16,295 nucleotides of DNA from Actinomycetes bacterium (GCA_023390155.1 JAEWDJ010000102.1:1-16295), one strand, 5' to 3'. Positions 6,001 to 13,180 are shown, counted from the stretch's first letter. The notes: a model not told the origin generated them from the letters alone. Made by a program: numbers and translations.

Positions 6001-6846
6001 TCACTCCTCGCCGGCGGCCGCCTGGCGGCGCAGGGCGGCGAGCCCGAGGATCTCCCCGAGGCGGTACTCGAGCTCCACCGCCTGCCCGCCGGTCGGAGCC
6101 GGAGCCGCGGCCCGAGCGAGGTAGCCCGGAAGGGTCGTCGTCTCGAGGAACTCGGCGTACGCGGCGTCGAGGTCGGCCTCCGGCGGGAGCGACGCCCTGT
6201 TGACCATGCGCTTCGCGGTCGCGAGGGCCGTCCGGTCGAAGGCGGAGAGGCGGCCGACGATGCCGTCCACGAAACCGTCGAGCTCGGCGTCCGGCAGTGC
6301 TCGCGTGACCCAGCCCCACTTCTCGGCCGTCGCCGCGTCGTAGTCGAGCGAGGTGAGGACCGCCTCCAGAGCACGGTCCCGGCCGACGAGGCGGGGCAGG
6401 CGCTCGGTGCCGCCACCGCCGGGGACGACGGCGGTGCCGACCTCCGGCTGGCCGAAGAACGCCTTCTCCAGGCTGGCGTAGCGCAGATCGAGGGCCAGAG
6501 CGAGCTCGTTGCCGCCACCGCGGGTGCGTCCGCGGATGATGCCCACGGTGATGAACGGCGCGTTCGACAGCGTCACGGCGATGTCGGTCCAGAGCTGTCG
6601 GCCCGTCGCGGCATCCGGCTCCGGGAAGTCGGCGAGATGGGCGAGGTCGAAGTGGTTCAGGAAGAAGTCCGGCACCGCACTGTCGAAGACCACCACCTGC
6701 AGGTCGGCGTCGGCCGCCAACTCGCGCACGATCTCGTGGAGGCGTTGCGCGAGCGCTCCGGTGACGAGGTTCACGGGGGCGTTGCCGAACGTGATGCGGG
6801 CGAGCCGGGGAGTCGTACGGGTGAGATCGATCGGGGTGTCGGTCAT
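6001..6846 (-). CDS. Enoyl-CoA hydratase/isomerase (crotonase) family protein
   Basis: 281 residues. The crotonase core is clear: NAPVNLVTGALAQ near the N-terminus, the oxyanion-hole region GRTRGGGNELALALDLRYA (about 106-124) and FGQPEVGTAVVPGGGGTERL (131-150). Glu114 and Glu135 occupy the positions of the two catalytic glutamates of rat mitochondrial enoyl-CoA hydratase (Glu144 and Glu164), so hydration of an enoyl-CoA is plausible, though the family also holds isomerases and lyases. The oxyanion segment reads HFD-LAHL rather than the common A-GAD, a moderate deviation. GAAAGG about 8 bases before the ATG supports the start. It lies 37 bp downstream of the MDR oxidoreductase and is probably co-transcribed with it. 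Confidence 0.88.
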   Translation of the reverse strand: MTDTPIDLTRTTPRLARITFGNAPVNLVTGALAQRLHEIVRELAADADLQVVVFDSAVPDFFLNHFDLAHLADFPEPDAATGRQLWTDIAVTLSNAPFITVGIIRGRTRGGGNELALALDLRYASLEKAFFGQPEVGTAVVPGGGGTERLPRLVGRDRALEAVLTSLDYDAATAEKWGWVTRALPDAELDGFVDGIVGRLSAFDRTALATAKRMVNRASLPPEADLDAAYAEFLETTTLPGYLARAAAPAPTGGQAVELEYRLGEILGLAALRRQAAAGEE

Positions 6847-6883
6847 GTGCGGGGCCTTTCGAGCGGGTGTCGTGCAGGAGCGA

Positions 6884-7819
6884 TCAGGAGAGGGTGAGGA
6901 CGACTTTGCCGGCGCCGTGCTTCGTCGCGTGCGCAGCGGCGGCCTCCTCCAGCGGGTACGTGGCCGCGATCGTCGGAGCGAGCCGCCCCGTGTCCGCGAG
7001 ATCGGCGATCGCAGAGAGCCCGAGACGGTCCGACTCCACGAACAGGCCCGCCACGCGGATGCCCTGCTCCGCCGCCGCCGGGGCCGCGGCGGTCAGGCTC
7101 TGCGGCAGCGTCGAGACCAGGAACCCGCCGGGGCGGAGGGTGCGGAGGGCCTTCAGCGGATAGTCCGCGCCGACCACATCGAGGACGACGTCGAGGTCGT
7201 CGACGACCTCGCTGAACTCGACCGCGCGGTAGTCCAGGATCTCGGCGGCGCCGAGAGCGCGGACGTAGTCGGCGTTCGCCTCCGACGTCAGGCCGATGAC
7301 GTGGGCTCCGCGGGCCGTAGCGATCTGCACGGCCAGATGCCCCACTCCCCCGGCGGCCCCCGTGATCAGCACGCGGGAGCCCTCGACGACGGCGGCCGTC
7401 TCGACGAGTGCCTGCCAGGCGGTCAGGCCGGCGAGCGGCAGGGCTGCGGCCTGCACGTGCGACAGGAGCGCGGGCTTCGCGACGAGCGCCCTGGCCGGAG
7501 CGAGGGCGAACTCGGCGTACGCGCCGCCTCCGCGGGGGAAGGGGAGCAGGCCGAAGACCTCGTCACCGGGGGCGAACAGGGTCACCCCGGGGCCGACCTG
7601 CTCGACCACGCCGGAGACGTCCCAGCCGAGGACGAACGGAGGCGGGCCGCTGAACACGCCGGTCTGCCGATTCATCGCGTCCGCCGGGTTCACGCCCGCC
7701 GCCGCCACTCTCACCAGCACCTGGCCGATGCCCGGCTCGGGCCGCTCGATCGTCGCCGGATGAAGGACATCCGGTCCACCGAGCTCGTCCTGGATGATCG
7801 CACGCATCGTCTCTGCCAT
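6884..7819 (-). CDS. MDR-superfamily NADP-dependent oxidoreductase (quinone oxidoreductase-like)
   Basis: 311 residues. An N-terminal GroES-like domain (MRAIIQDELGGPDVL; VLVRVAAAGVNPADAMNRQTG) is followed by a Rossmann domain with AAGGVG at 155-160, the NADPH-binding form found in zeta-crystallin/quinone reductases. The zinc ligands of classical alcohol dehydrogenases are absent. It likely reduces quinones or enones with NADPH in the cytoplasm. The ATG at 7819 is chosen although a longer frame reaches 7891: a TTGGCG-17 bp-TAGCGT promoter places the transcription start on this ATG, so the mRNA is probably leaderless; Met5 is an alternative. First gene of an operon with the crotonase. It diverges from the double-SnoaL gene across a 242-bp gap that holds an inverted pair of 24-bp motifs. 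Confidence 0.88.
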   Translation of the reverse strand: MAETMRAIIQDELGGPDVLHPATIERPEPGIGQVLVRVAAAGVNPADAMNRQTGVFSGPPPFVLGWDVSGVVEQVGPGVTLFAPGDEVFGLLPFPRGGGAYAEFALAPARALVAKPALLSHVQAAALPLAGLTAWQALVETAAVVEGSRVLITGAAGGVGHLAVQIATARGAHVIGLTSEANADYVRALGAAEILDYRAVEFSEVVDDLDVVLDVVGADYPLKALRTLRPGGFLVSTLPQSLTAAAPAAAEQGIRVAGLFVESDRLGLSAIADLADTGRLAPTIAATYPLEEAAAAHATKHGAGKVVLTLS

Positions 7820-7826
7820 GTCCTCC

Positions 7827-7855
7827 ACGCTAGGAAGCCACCTCCCGCCCGCCAA
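7827..7855 (-). promoter_or_regulatory. Promoter of the oxidoreductase-crotonase operon
   Basis: On the minus strand TTGGCG (7850-7855), a 17-bp spacer and TAGCGT (7827-7832) form a promoter; 7 bases separate the -10 box from the ATG at 7819, which implies leaderless initiation. The 24-bp motif at 7866-7889 begins 10 bp upstream of the -35. Confidence 0.6.
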
Positions 7856-7865
7856 CGACGGGAAC

Positions 7866-7889
7866 GTCAGCTTTCGCCATGTTCGCGCC
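7866..7889 (-). promoter_or_regulatory. 24-bp regulator-site candidate, left copy
   Basis: Read on the minus strand it is GGCGCGAACA then TGGCGAAA, G, CTGAC. It matches the copy at 7957-7980 at 20 of 24 positions, including an unbroken TGGCGAAA and CTGAC, and contains CGAA twice 9 bases apart. It points towards the oxidoreductase promoter and lies just upstream of its -35. Confidence 0.6.
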
Positions 7890-7956
7890 AATCCGATCCG
7901 AGGGCCCGAACGCCCGGCGATCCGCCCCGCGCTGACGGGCTGCCCCGGCCGGCGCG

Positions 7957-7980
7957 GGCACGAAAGTGGCGAAACCTGAC
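7957..7980 (+). promoter_or_regulatory. 24-bp regulator-site candidate, right copy
   Basis: GGCACGAAAG then TGGCGAAA, C, CTGAC: inverted copy of the site at 7866-7889, centres 91 bp apart. It points towards the SnoaL gene; 35 bases separate it from TAGCGT at 8016-8021, against 33 bases for the left copy. An asymmetric site with direct half-repeats upstream of a weak -35 is the classic layout for an AraC-type activator, and such a regulator is encoded at 8807. Confidence 0.6.
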
Positions 7981-8010
7981 CGTCTGTTCGCTTCCGGGTG
8001 AGTGCCCCGC

Positions 8011-8021
8011 TTCGATAGCGT
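8011..8021 (+). promoter_or_regulatory. Candidate -10 region of the SnoaL gene
   Basis: TTCGAT (8011-8016) and TAGCGT (8016-8021) overlap; the second is identical to the -10 of the divergent operon and is likewise preceded by CTTC. No good -35 exists 17 bp upstream, in line with an activator-dependent promoter. The 5' leader would be about 35-40 bases. Confidence 0.4.
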
Positions 8022-8061
8022 CCGTCGCGCAGGCCAATCGGTGGCCGGAAGAAGGAGTCCC

Positions 8062-8727
8062 ATGTCGACCGAAGCGATCGTCGCCGCCGCCACGGAGCGG
8101 CTGTTCAACCAGAAGGACGTATCGGCGGTCGACGACCTGTTCGGCCCCGTCTACGTACAGCACTCGGCGCTGGCGCCTGACGGTGTCGACGGGCTGCGCG
8201 GGCTCGTCTCCGGCTTGACCGCGGCGAACGGCTATGAACTCGTGCGCGTGATCGCCGACGAGGAGCTCGCCGTGACCGAAGGCGTCTTCACGGGTTTCGC
8301 GCCGGTGCCGCTCCTCGGCTACGACGTGTGGCGCGTGGTGGACGGCCGCATCGTCGAACACTGGGACGCGCTCGGGCCGCTCGCCGGGGCGCTGACCTCG
8401 ACGGCCTCGGCGGAGGGTTCCGGCGCCGACACGGCGGCCAACCGGGCCCTGGTCGCGGAGCGGGTGCGCGACGTCCTGATCGAAGGCAGGCAGGAGGAGG
8501 CCGGCTCGATCGCCCCGGAGGTCCGCCGGACCGACGGCGTCACCTACACCGCACTCCACACGGTCATCGCCGACGGCGACCTCGTATACACCCGGTCAGA
8601 GGGCACGACCGATGTCCCGGTCATCGTCAACGACGTGTGGCGCGTGGCGGACGGCCGCATCGTCGAGCGCTGGGGCCTCGTTGCGCCGGTGCCCGCGAGC
8701 CTCCCGCACGGCAACGGGTCGTTCTGA
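8062..8727 (+). CDS. Tandem SnoaL-like (NTF2-fold) protein
   Basis: 221 residues made of two SnoaL-like units: about 1-112 and 122-221. Each has a core 'VIADEEL..T' or 'VIADGDLVYT' strand, and they end in YDVWRVVDGRIVEHWDAL and NDVWRVADGRIVERWGLV respectively. SnoaL-like proteins have a cone-shaped NTF2 fold used for cyclisation, isomerisation or simply ligand binding; the reaction here is unknown. The N-terminal MSTEAIVAAATERLFNQKD is typical of 'predicted SnoaL-like aldol condensation' proteins. The ATG at 8062 has a strong AGAAGGAG 4 bases upstream, so the in-frame GTG at 8002 is rejected. It is followed 79 bp later by the GlxA-type regulator gene. At DNA level the two unit ends are almost identical (see the repeat at 8321-8674). 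Confidence 0.8.
   Translation: MSTEAIVAAATERLFNQKDVSAVDDLFGPVYVQHSALAPDGVDGLRGLVSGLTAANGYELVRVIADEELAVTEGVFTGFAPVPLLGYDVWRVVDGRIVEHWDALGPLAGALTSTASAEGSGADTAANRALVAERVRDVLIEGRQEEAGSIAPEVRRTDGVTYTALHTVIADGDLVYTRSEGTTDVPVIVNDVWRVADGRIVERWGLVAPVPASLPHGNGSF
8321..8674 (+). repeat. Intragenic 45-bp direct repeat in the SnoaL gene (copies 8321-8365 and 8630-8674)
   Basis: The two 45-bp copies differ at only 3 positions and lie 309 bp (103 codons) apart in the same frame, each encoding the end of one SnoaL unit. The remaining parts of the two units have diverged far more. Confidence 0.75.
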
Positions 8728-8794
8728 CCGCCGGCGGCGCAGGGAGATCCCACTCCGCCGCGGCGGCCGGAATGGCCGATTTGTAATTCAGGGT

Positions 8795-8800
8795 TACGAT
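8795..8800 (+). promoter_or_regulatory. -10 box TACGAT for leaderless GlxA-type regulator mRNA
   Basis: TACGAT ends 6 bases before the ATG at 8807, so the predicted transcription start is the A of the start codon. The -35 region is poor. An inverted CGGCC..GGCCG pair (8763-8780 region) and the palindrome CCGCCGCGGCGG (8755-8766) lie upstream and could be regulator sites or a weak stop for the SnoaL transcript. Confidence 0.5.
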
Positions 8801-8806
8801 CAAGTC

Positions 8807-9796
8807 ATGAGTGTCGAGACACCCCACCGCGTCGTCGTGATCGCCCAGGAAGGCGCGTACCCCTTCGAGCTGGGCATCCCTGCACGGATCTTCGGCGCGA
8901 CGGACGGCGCATACGAGGTCGTGCTGTGCACGGCTACGGGAGGCGCGATCACGACCAACGCCGGGTTCGGCGTGGTCCCCGCCGCCGGCCCGGAGGCGCT
9001 CCGGACGGCGGACACCGTGATCGTCGCGCCGGTCGACCCGGTGTACCTGAAACCCACGCTCGACGACGACATGCGGGACGCTCTCGCGCAGATCCGGCCG
9101 GGAGCCCGGGTCGTCTCCATCTGCACCGGGGGCTTCGCGCTGGCCGCCGCCGGCATCCTGGCCGGGCGCACGGCCACGACCCACTGGCAGTGCGAGCCCC
9201 TCTTCCGCACGTGGTACCCCGACGTCGAGCTCGACGAGAACGTGCTCTTCGTCGACGGCGGCGACATCCTCACCTCCGCCGGAGCGGCGTCCGGCATCGA
9301 CCTGTGCCTGCACCTCATCCGTCTCGACCACGGCTCCGAGCTCGCCACGCGGGCGGCGCGGCGCTGTGTGGTCGCCCCGCACCGGGAGGGCGGACAGGCG
9401 CAGTTCATCGAGCGTCCGGTCCCCGACGCACACGACGCGTCCACCTCCGCCACCCGCGAGTGGGCGCTGGAGCGGCTCGGCGAGCCCCTGACCGTCTCCC
9501 GGCTGTCGCGGCACGCCAACATGAGCGAGCGCACCTTCGCCCGCCGTTTCCGGGCCGAGACCGGTCTGGCACCGCGCCAGTGGCTCACCCGGCAGCGGTT
9601 GGCACTCGCCCGCGAGCTGCTGGAGACGACGGACATCGGAATCGACGCGATCGCCGCGACCGTCGGATATGCCACGGCGACGTCGCTGCGCAACCACCTG
9701 GCTGCGGCGCTGGGAGTGTCGCCGATGGCCTACCGCCACACCTTCCGTGCGACATCGACCCGTCCGACGTCGCCCAAACGGCCCCAGTTCGCCTGA
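8807..9796 (+). CDS. GlxA-type transcriptional regulator (DJ-1/PfpI domain + AraC HTH)
   Basis: 329 residues. Residues about 8-185 form a class-I glutamine amidotransferase-like (DJ-1/PfpI) sensor domain: VVVIAQEGAYPFELGIPARIF at the start, nucleophile-elbow region SICTGGFALAAAG with Cys106, then THWQCEPLF and LTSAGAASGIDLCLHLI. Residues about 215-315 are an AraC-type DNA-binding domain with two HTH units (LTVSRLSRHANMSERTFARRF; IAATVGYATATSLRNHL) and the closing GVSPMAYR. Such proteins usually activate catabolic genes in response to small metabolites. The ATG at 8807 is supported by a -10 box 6 bases upstream and no SD, implying a leaderless mRNA. It lies between the SnoaL and dihydrolipoyl dehydrogenase genes, and is the best candidate to bind the two 24-bp motifs at 7866-7980 (inference). 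Confidence 0.9.
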   Translation: MSVETPHRVVVIAQEGAYPFELGIPARIFGATDGAYEVVLCTATGGAITTNAGFGVVPAAGPEALRTADTVIVAPVDPVYLKPTLDDDMRDALAQIRPGARVVSICTGGFALAAAGILAGRTATTHWQCEPLFRTWYPDVELDENVLFVDGGDILTSAGAASGIDLCLHLIRLDHGSELATRAARRCVVAPHREGGQAQFIERPVPDAHDASTSATREWALERLGEPLTVSRLSRHANMSERTFARRFRAETGLAPRQWLTRQRLALARELLETTDIGIDAIAATVGYATATSLRNHLAAALGVSPMAYRHTFRATSTRPTSPKRPQFA

Positions 9797-9823
9797 GCCC
9801 GCCCCCACCCGAGGAGAATCATC

Positions 9824-11224
9824 ATGGTCAGCCACTTCGACGTCGTCGTGCTCGGAGCCGGGCCCGGCGGATACGTCGCCGCGATCCGCGCCGCACAGCT
9901 CGGCAAGTCCGTCGCCGTCATCGAGAAGCAGTACTGGGGCGGCGTCTGCCTCAACATCGGCTGCATCCCGTCCAAGGCACTCCTCCGCAACGCCGAGCTG
10001 GCCCACATCTTCACCCGGGAGGCGGCGACGTTCGGCATCAGCGGCGAGGTCGCCTTCGACTACGGCGTCGCCGTGGACCGCAGCCGCACCGTCGCCGACG
10101 GCCGCGCCAAAGGCGTGCACTTCCTCATGAAGAAGAACGCGATCACCGAGATCGACGGGTTCGGCGCGTTCGCCGATGCGCACACGCTCGAGGTCGCGCT
10201 GAGCGGTGGAGGGACCGAGACGGTGACCTTCGACGACGCGATCATCGCCACCGGGTCGACCGTACGGGTGCCCGCCGGCGTCCAGCTGAGCGAGAACGTC
10301 GTCACCTACGAGACCCAGATCCTCGAGCGCGAGCTGCCCTCCTCCATCGTCATCGTCGGTGCCGGCGCGATCGGAATGGAGTTCGCCTACATCCTGGCGA
10401 ACTTCGGGGTGCAGGTCACCATCGTCGAGTTCCTCGACCGGGCGCTCCCCAACGAGGATGCAGACATCTCCAAGGAGATCACCCGCCAGTACGGCAGGCT
10501 CGGGGTCGCCATCCGCACGTCCACACGCGTGGACTCCGTCACCGACACCGGCAGCGGCGTGGTCGTCGCGGTGACCGACGCGAAGGGCGAGGCATCCGTG
10601 CTCACCGCCGACAAGGCCCTCATCTCGATCGGCTTCGCCCCCCGGACGACCGGGTACGGCCTCGAGAACACCGGCGTCGAGCTCACCGAACGCGGGGCGA
10701 TCGCGATCGACGACCACATGCGCACCTCGGTACCGCACCTCTACGCCATCGGCGACGTGACAGCGAAGCTGCAGCTGGCGCATGTCGCCGAGGCGCAGGG
10801 CGTCGTCGCAGCCGAGACCATCGCCGGCGCCGAGACCATGACGCTCGGCGACTACCGGATGATGCCCCGCGCCACCTTCTGCCAGCCGCAGGTCGCCTCC
10901 TTCGGCCTGACCGAGGAGCAGGCCAGGGCCGAGGGCCACGACGTCGTCGTCTCCCGTTTCCCGTTCCAGGCGAACGGCAAGGCCCAGGGACTCGGCGAGC
11001 CGGCCGGCTTCGTCAAGCTCGTCGCCGACGCCCGCTACGGCGAGCTCCTCGGCGGCCACCTCATCGGAGCCGACGTCTCCGAACTCCTCCCCGAGCTGAC
11101 CCTCGCCCAGAAGTGGGATCTCGGAGCAAACGAGCTCGCCCGCAACGTCCACACCCACCCGACGCTGAGCGAGGCGCTCCAGGAGGCCTTCCACGGACTG
11201 CTCGGGCACGCGATCAATCTCTAG
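9824..11224 (+). CDS. lpdA: Dihydrolipoyl dehydrogenase (E3)
   Basis: 466 residues, full length for the family. It reoxidises dihydrolipoamide of 2-oxoacid dehydrogenase or glycine-cleavage complexes with NAD+. Visible features in order: FAD-binding GAGPGG at 11-16; redox-active disulfide C42-x4-C47 in [16 protein letters not shown]-binding GAGAIG at 179-184; second FAD motif LYAIGDV at 307-312; interface domain with the active-site pair His445 and Glu450 in HPTLSE. All catalytic residues are intact. GAGGAG before the ATG fixes the start. No E1, E2 or lipoyl protein lies nearby; instead it follows the GlxA-type regulator by 27 bp, with possible co-transcription. It may be the general E3 of the cell or a specialised copy. 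Its TAG stop shares four bases (CTAG) with the stop of the convergent TetR gene. Confidence 0.93.
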   Translation: MVSHFDVVVLGAGPGGYVAAIRAAQLGKSVAVIEKQYWGGVCLNIGCIPSKALLRNAELAHIFTREAATFGISGEVAFDYGVAVDRSRTVADGRAKGVHFLMKKNAITEIDGFGAFADAHTLEVALSGGGTETVTFDDAIIATGSTVRVPAGVQLSENVVTYETQILERELPSSIVIVGAGAIGMEFAYILANFGVQVTIVEFLDRALPNEDADISKEITRQYGRLGVAIRTSTRVDSVTDTGSGVVVAVTDAKGEASVLTADKALISIGFAPRTTGYGLENTGVELTERGAIAIDDHMRTSVPHLYAIGDVTAKLQLAHVAEAQGVVAAETIAGAETMTLGDYRMMPRATFCQPQVASFGLTEEQARAEGHDVVVSRFPFQANGKAQGLGEPAGFVKLVADARYGELLGGHLIGADVSELLPELTLAQKWDLGANELARNVHTHPTLSEALQEAFHGLLGHAINL

Positions 11225-11922
11225 CCCCTCGCACGCCGCGCCGGCGACGACGGGCTGAACGCCCGCCAGACCTCGTTGCGACGGAGGGGCCGCGCGGCGA
11301 GCACGGCAGCACGGACGGCACCCGGCTCCGCCCGGGGGTCCGGTGAGCCCGTCGGCTCGAGCACGCCCTCCACCACCAGCCGCACCAACCTGCGCCAGGC
11401 GTCGGGCGCGGCGTCGCGGGTGCGCGCCACGACCGACGCCAGCGCGATGGACACCAGGGCCAGGTCGGTCTCGGCCAGATCGGGCCGGACGCCGCCTTCC
11501 CTCGCCGCGCGGTCGGCGATCGCGTCCACCCGCGCTTGCACGCGCTCCCGCAGGGCCGCGAGCGGAGACCCGGGCGTGAACCGGGTCGTCATGATCCCGG
11601 CGAACCCGGTCGGACCGGCCTCGAGCTCGCCGACCCCGGTGAGGTAGTCGATCAGCGCGTCCCTCGCGAGGGGCGCCGCCGCGGCCCGCTCGGCCACCCG
11701 CAGGATCTCGGTGAGCGGATCGGTGACGACCGCCTCCCAGAGCGCGTCCCGGTCGGCGAAGTGCCGGTACAGGGTCGCGCGAGAGACGCCCGCTCGGGCG
11801 GCGATCCGGTCGAGCGGCGCGTCCAGCCCGTCCGCCGCGAAGGTCGCTCGGGCGGCGTCGATGAGCAGCTCGCGGTTGCGGGCGGCATCGCGGCGCGGAC
11901 GCGGTTCGGGAACGGAGGTCAT
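11221..11922 (-). CDS. TetR-family transcriptional regulator
   Basis: 233 residues. The N-terminal HTH domain is clear: [20 protein letters not shown] followed by [20 protein letters not shown] (about 39-58), the conserved TetR recognition helix with its Tyr-x-His-Phe end. The remaining all-helical region is the variable ligand-binding and dimer part ([30 protein letters not shown]). The tail after about 200 is Arg/Pro/Ser-rich and probably disordered. TetR proteins repress neighbouring genes until a ligand binds. Here the divergent LLM oxidoreductase gene begins 77 bp away, and a 22-bp near-palindrome lies between the two starts, so the protein most likely represses itself and the LLM gene. 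No SD is seen before the ATG; TAGGGT 6 bases upstream, or TATTCC, would give a leaderless or almost leaderless mRNA. Confidence 0.9.
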   Translation of the reverse strand: MTSVPEPRPRRDAARNRELLIDAARATFAADGLDAPLDRIAARAGVSRATLYRHFADRDALWEAVVTDPLTEILRVAERAAAAPLARDALIDYLTGVGELEAGPTGFAGIMTTRFTPGSPLAALRERVQARVDAIADRAAREGGVRPDLAETDLALVSIALASVVARTRDAAPDAWRRLVRLVVEGVLEPTGSPDPRAEPGAVRAAVLAARPLRRNEVWRAFSPSSPARRARG

Positions 11923-11935
11923 GCCCCCACCCTAG

Positions 11936-11964
11936 GGAATACCGGGCTCACCCGTCCGTTAAAA
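11936..11964 (-). promoter_or_regulatory. Candidate promoter of the TetR gene
   Basis: On the minus strand TTTTAA (11959-11964), 17 bp, TATTCC (11936-11941) fits a promoter with a 5' leader of about 7 bases. TAGGGT at 11929-11934, inside the palindrome CCCTAGGG, is the alternative -10. The -35 overlaps the edge of the palindromic operator. Confidence 0.4.
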
Positions 11965-11983
11965 CGTACATAACTGTTCGTTT
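11962..11983. promoter_or_regulatory. Palindromic operator candidate for the TetR protein
   Basis: Arms AAACGTACA (11962-11970) and TGTTCGTTT (11975-11983) are complementary at 8 of 9 positions around TAAC. Length and symmetry are usual for TetR-family operators. It overlaps the -35 of the TetR promoter and the probable core promoter of the LLM gene (TTAAAA at 11959-11964, TTTAGC at 11981-11986), so one binding event could silence both. Confidence 0.65.
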
Positions 11984-11999
11984 AGCGATCGGAGCCGCC

Positions 12000-13043
12000 A
12001 TGCCCACCCCGTCCCCCCTCGAGATCACGACCGGGACGCTCACCGACCACGTGCGGAGGGCCCACGACGGTCGCACCGTGTCGGTGGAGCAGCGCACGCA
12101 CGAGATCGTCGAGCTCGGCGTCCTCACCGAGGAGATCGGCCTCGACGGCTTCGCGATCGGCGAGCACCACAGCGAGGATTTCGCCGTCTCGTCGCCCGCC
12201 GTCGTCCTCGCGTCCGTCGCCGCCCGCACGCGGCGCATCCGCCTGGGCACCGCCGTGACCGTGCTCGCGGCGAACGACCCGGTCCGGCTGTACGAGGACT
12301 TCGCGACCCTCGACCTCCTGAGCTCGGGACGCGCCGAGCTGACCGTCGGGCGTGGTGCGTTCGTCGAGCCGTTCTCGCTCTTCGGCGTGCCGGTCGAGAG
12401 CTACGACGACGTCTTCGCCGAACGGCTCGACCTCCTGCTGCGGCTGCGCGAGGGCGGTTCGTTCTCGTGGCGCGGACGTTTCCGCCCGCCGCTGCTCGAC
12501 GCGCGCATCGCCCCCACCCCGGCACAGGCCGCACTCCCCGTGTGGATCGGCGTCGGCGGTACCCCCGCGAGCGCGGAGCGTGCCGGCGCCCTCGGCCTCC
12601 CACTGATGATCGGATCGATCGCGTCCCACTTCGACCAGGTGGCGTTCCTCGCGGAGACCTACCGCTCCGCCGGCGCCCGCGCCGGCCACGCCGACGATCT
12701 GCGACTCGGGATCGGCCTGCACTCCTTCACGACGACCGACCCGCGGGACGCCCGGGAGATCTACCCGTACTACCGCGACTTCCTGGCCCCCAAGCGGCCG
12801 GGCGTCCCCGGCCTGCAGGTCGGTGCGGCCGACTTCGCGGCCGGGTTCGCACCCGACATCGCGCGCGCCATCGGCAGCGTGGACGAGGTGCTGGACACGC
12901 TGACCCGCCTGCACCGCCTCGTGCGGTACGACCGCCTCCAGCTGCTCCCGGACTGGGGCGGGATGCCCCGCGAGACCGCCCGGGCGTCCCTCGCGGTCTT
13001 CGCGGCCGAGGTCGCGCCGGAGCTGCGCCGGCTGGCGGGGTGA
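12000..13043 (+). CDS. LLM-class flavin-dependent oxidoreductase (bacterial luciferase-like)
   Basis: 347 residues with the TIM-barrel pattern of luciferase-like monooxygenases: GLDGFAIGEHHSEDFAVSSP, ASVAARTRRIRLGTAVTVL, NDPVRLYEDFATLDLLSSGR, GRGAF, and PVWIGVGGTPASAERAGALG in the second half. These enzymes use reduced FMN or F420 to oxidise or reduce diverse substrates; EHH and GRG are typical of the FMN-using group, but the cofactor cannot be settled by eye. GGAG 5 bases before the ATG supports the start. Divergent from the TetR gene and probably repressed by it. The nitroreductase gene 137 bp downstream could supply reduced flavin, a pairing seen in two-component flavin systems, though that is inference. 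Confidence 0.88.
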   Translation: MPTPSPLEITTGTLTDHVRRAHDGRTVSVEQRTHEIVELGVLTEEIGLDGFAIGEHHSEDFAVSSPAVVLASVAARTRRIRLGTAVTVLAANDPVRLYEDFATLDLLSSGRAELTVGRGAFVEPFSLFGVPVESYDDVFAERLDLLLRLREGGSFSWRGRFRPPLLDARIAPTPAQAALPVWIGVGGTPASAERAGALGLPLMIGSIASHFDQVAFLAETYRSAGARAGHADDLRLGIGLHSFTTTDPRDAREIYPYYRDFLAPKRPGVPGLQVGAADFAAGFAPDIARAIGSVDEVLDTLTRLHRLVRYDRLQLLPDWGGMPRETARASLAVFAAEVAPELRRLAG

Positions 13044-13086
13044 GGCAACCCGCCGCGGTAACCCACCGACACACTCCTGGAATACT

Positions 13087-13121
13087 CCCGGCTTCCATGT
13101 GTTCACATAGACATAGCCGGG
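13087..13121. other. Nested inverted repeat between LLM and nitroreductase genes
   Basis: CCCGGCT (13087-13093) pairs exactly with AGCCGGG (13115-13121). Inside it, ATGTG (13097-13101) and CACAT (13104-13108) form a second inverted repeat around TT. The outer stem with its 21-base loop starts 44 bases after the LLM stop and could be a weak, U-less terminator; the AT-richer inner palindrome could instead be an operator within the nitroreductase promoter. Sequence alone does not decide. Confidence 0.4.
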
Positions 13122-13180
13122 CAATGGAGCCTCGAGGCCCCCACATCCACTCTGTATCCGCTCTTCGAGGAGATCCCTTC

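Noticed and set aside
7820..7891. Longer start for the MDR oxidoreductase at 7891
   Set aside because: It would place the 17-bp-spaced promoter and part of the 24-bp motif inside the coding region; the extra residues have no counterpart in the family.
8755..8766. Palindrome CCGCCGCGGCGG between the SnoaL and GlxA genes
   Set aside because: It has no loop, so it is not a terminator, and such GC-only palindromes are common by chance here; too weak to call an operator.
8627..11209. 860-codon minus-strand open frame across the GlxA and lpdA genes
   Set aside because: It is antisense to two well-recognised genes, has low-complexity composition and no recognisable motif.
13097..13180. In-frame upstream ATG that would add 28 residues to the nitroreductase
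   Set aside because: Fewer than half of its codons end in G or C, there is no SD, and the family start and a good SD fit the ATG at 13181.
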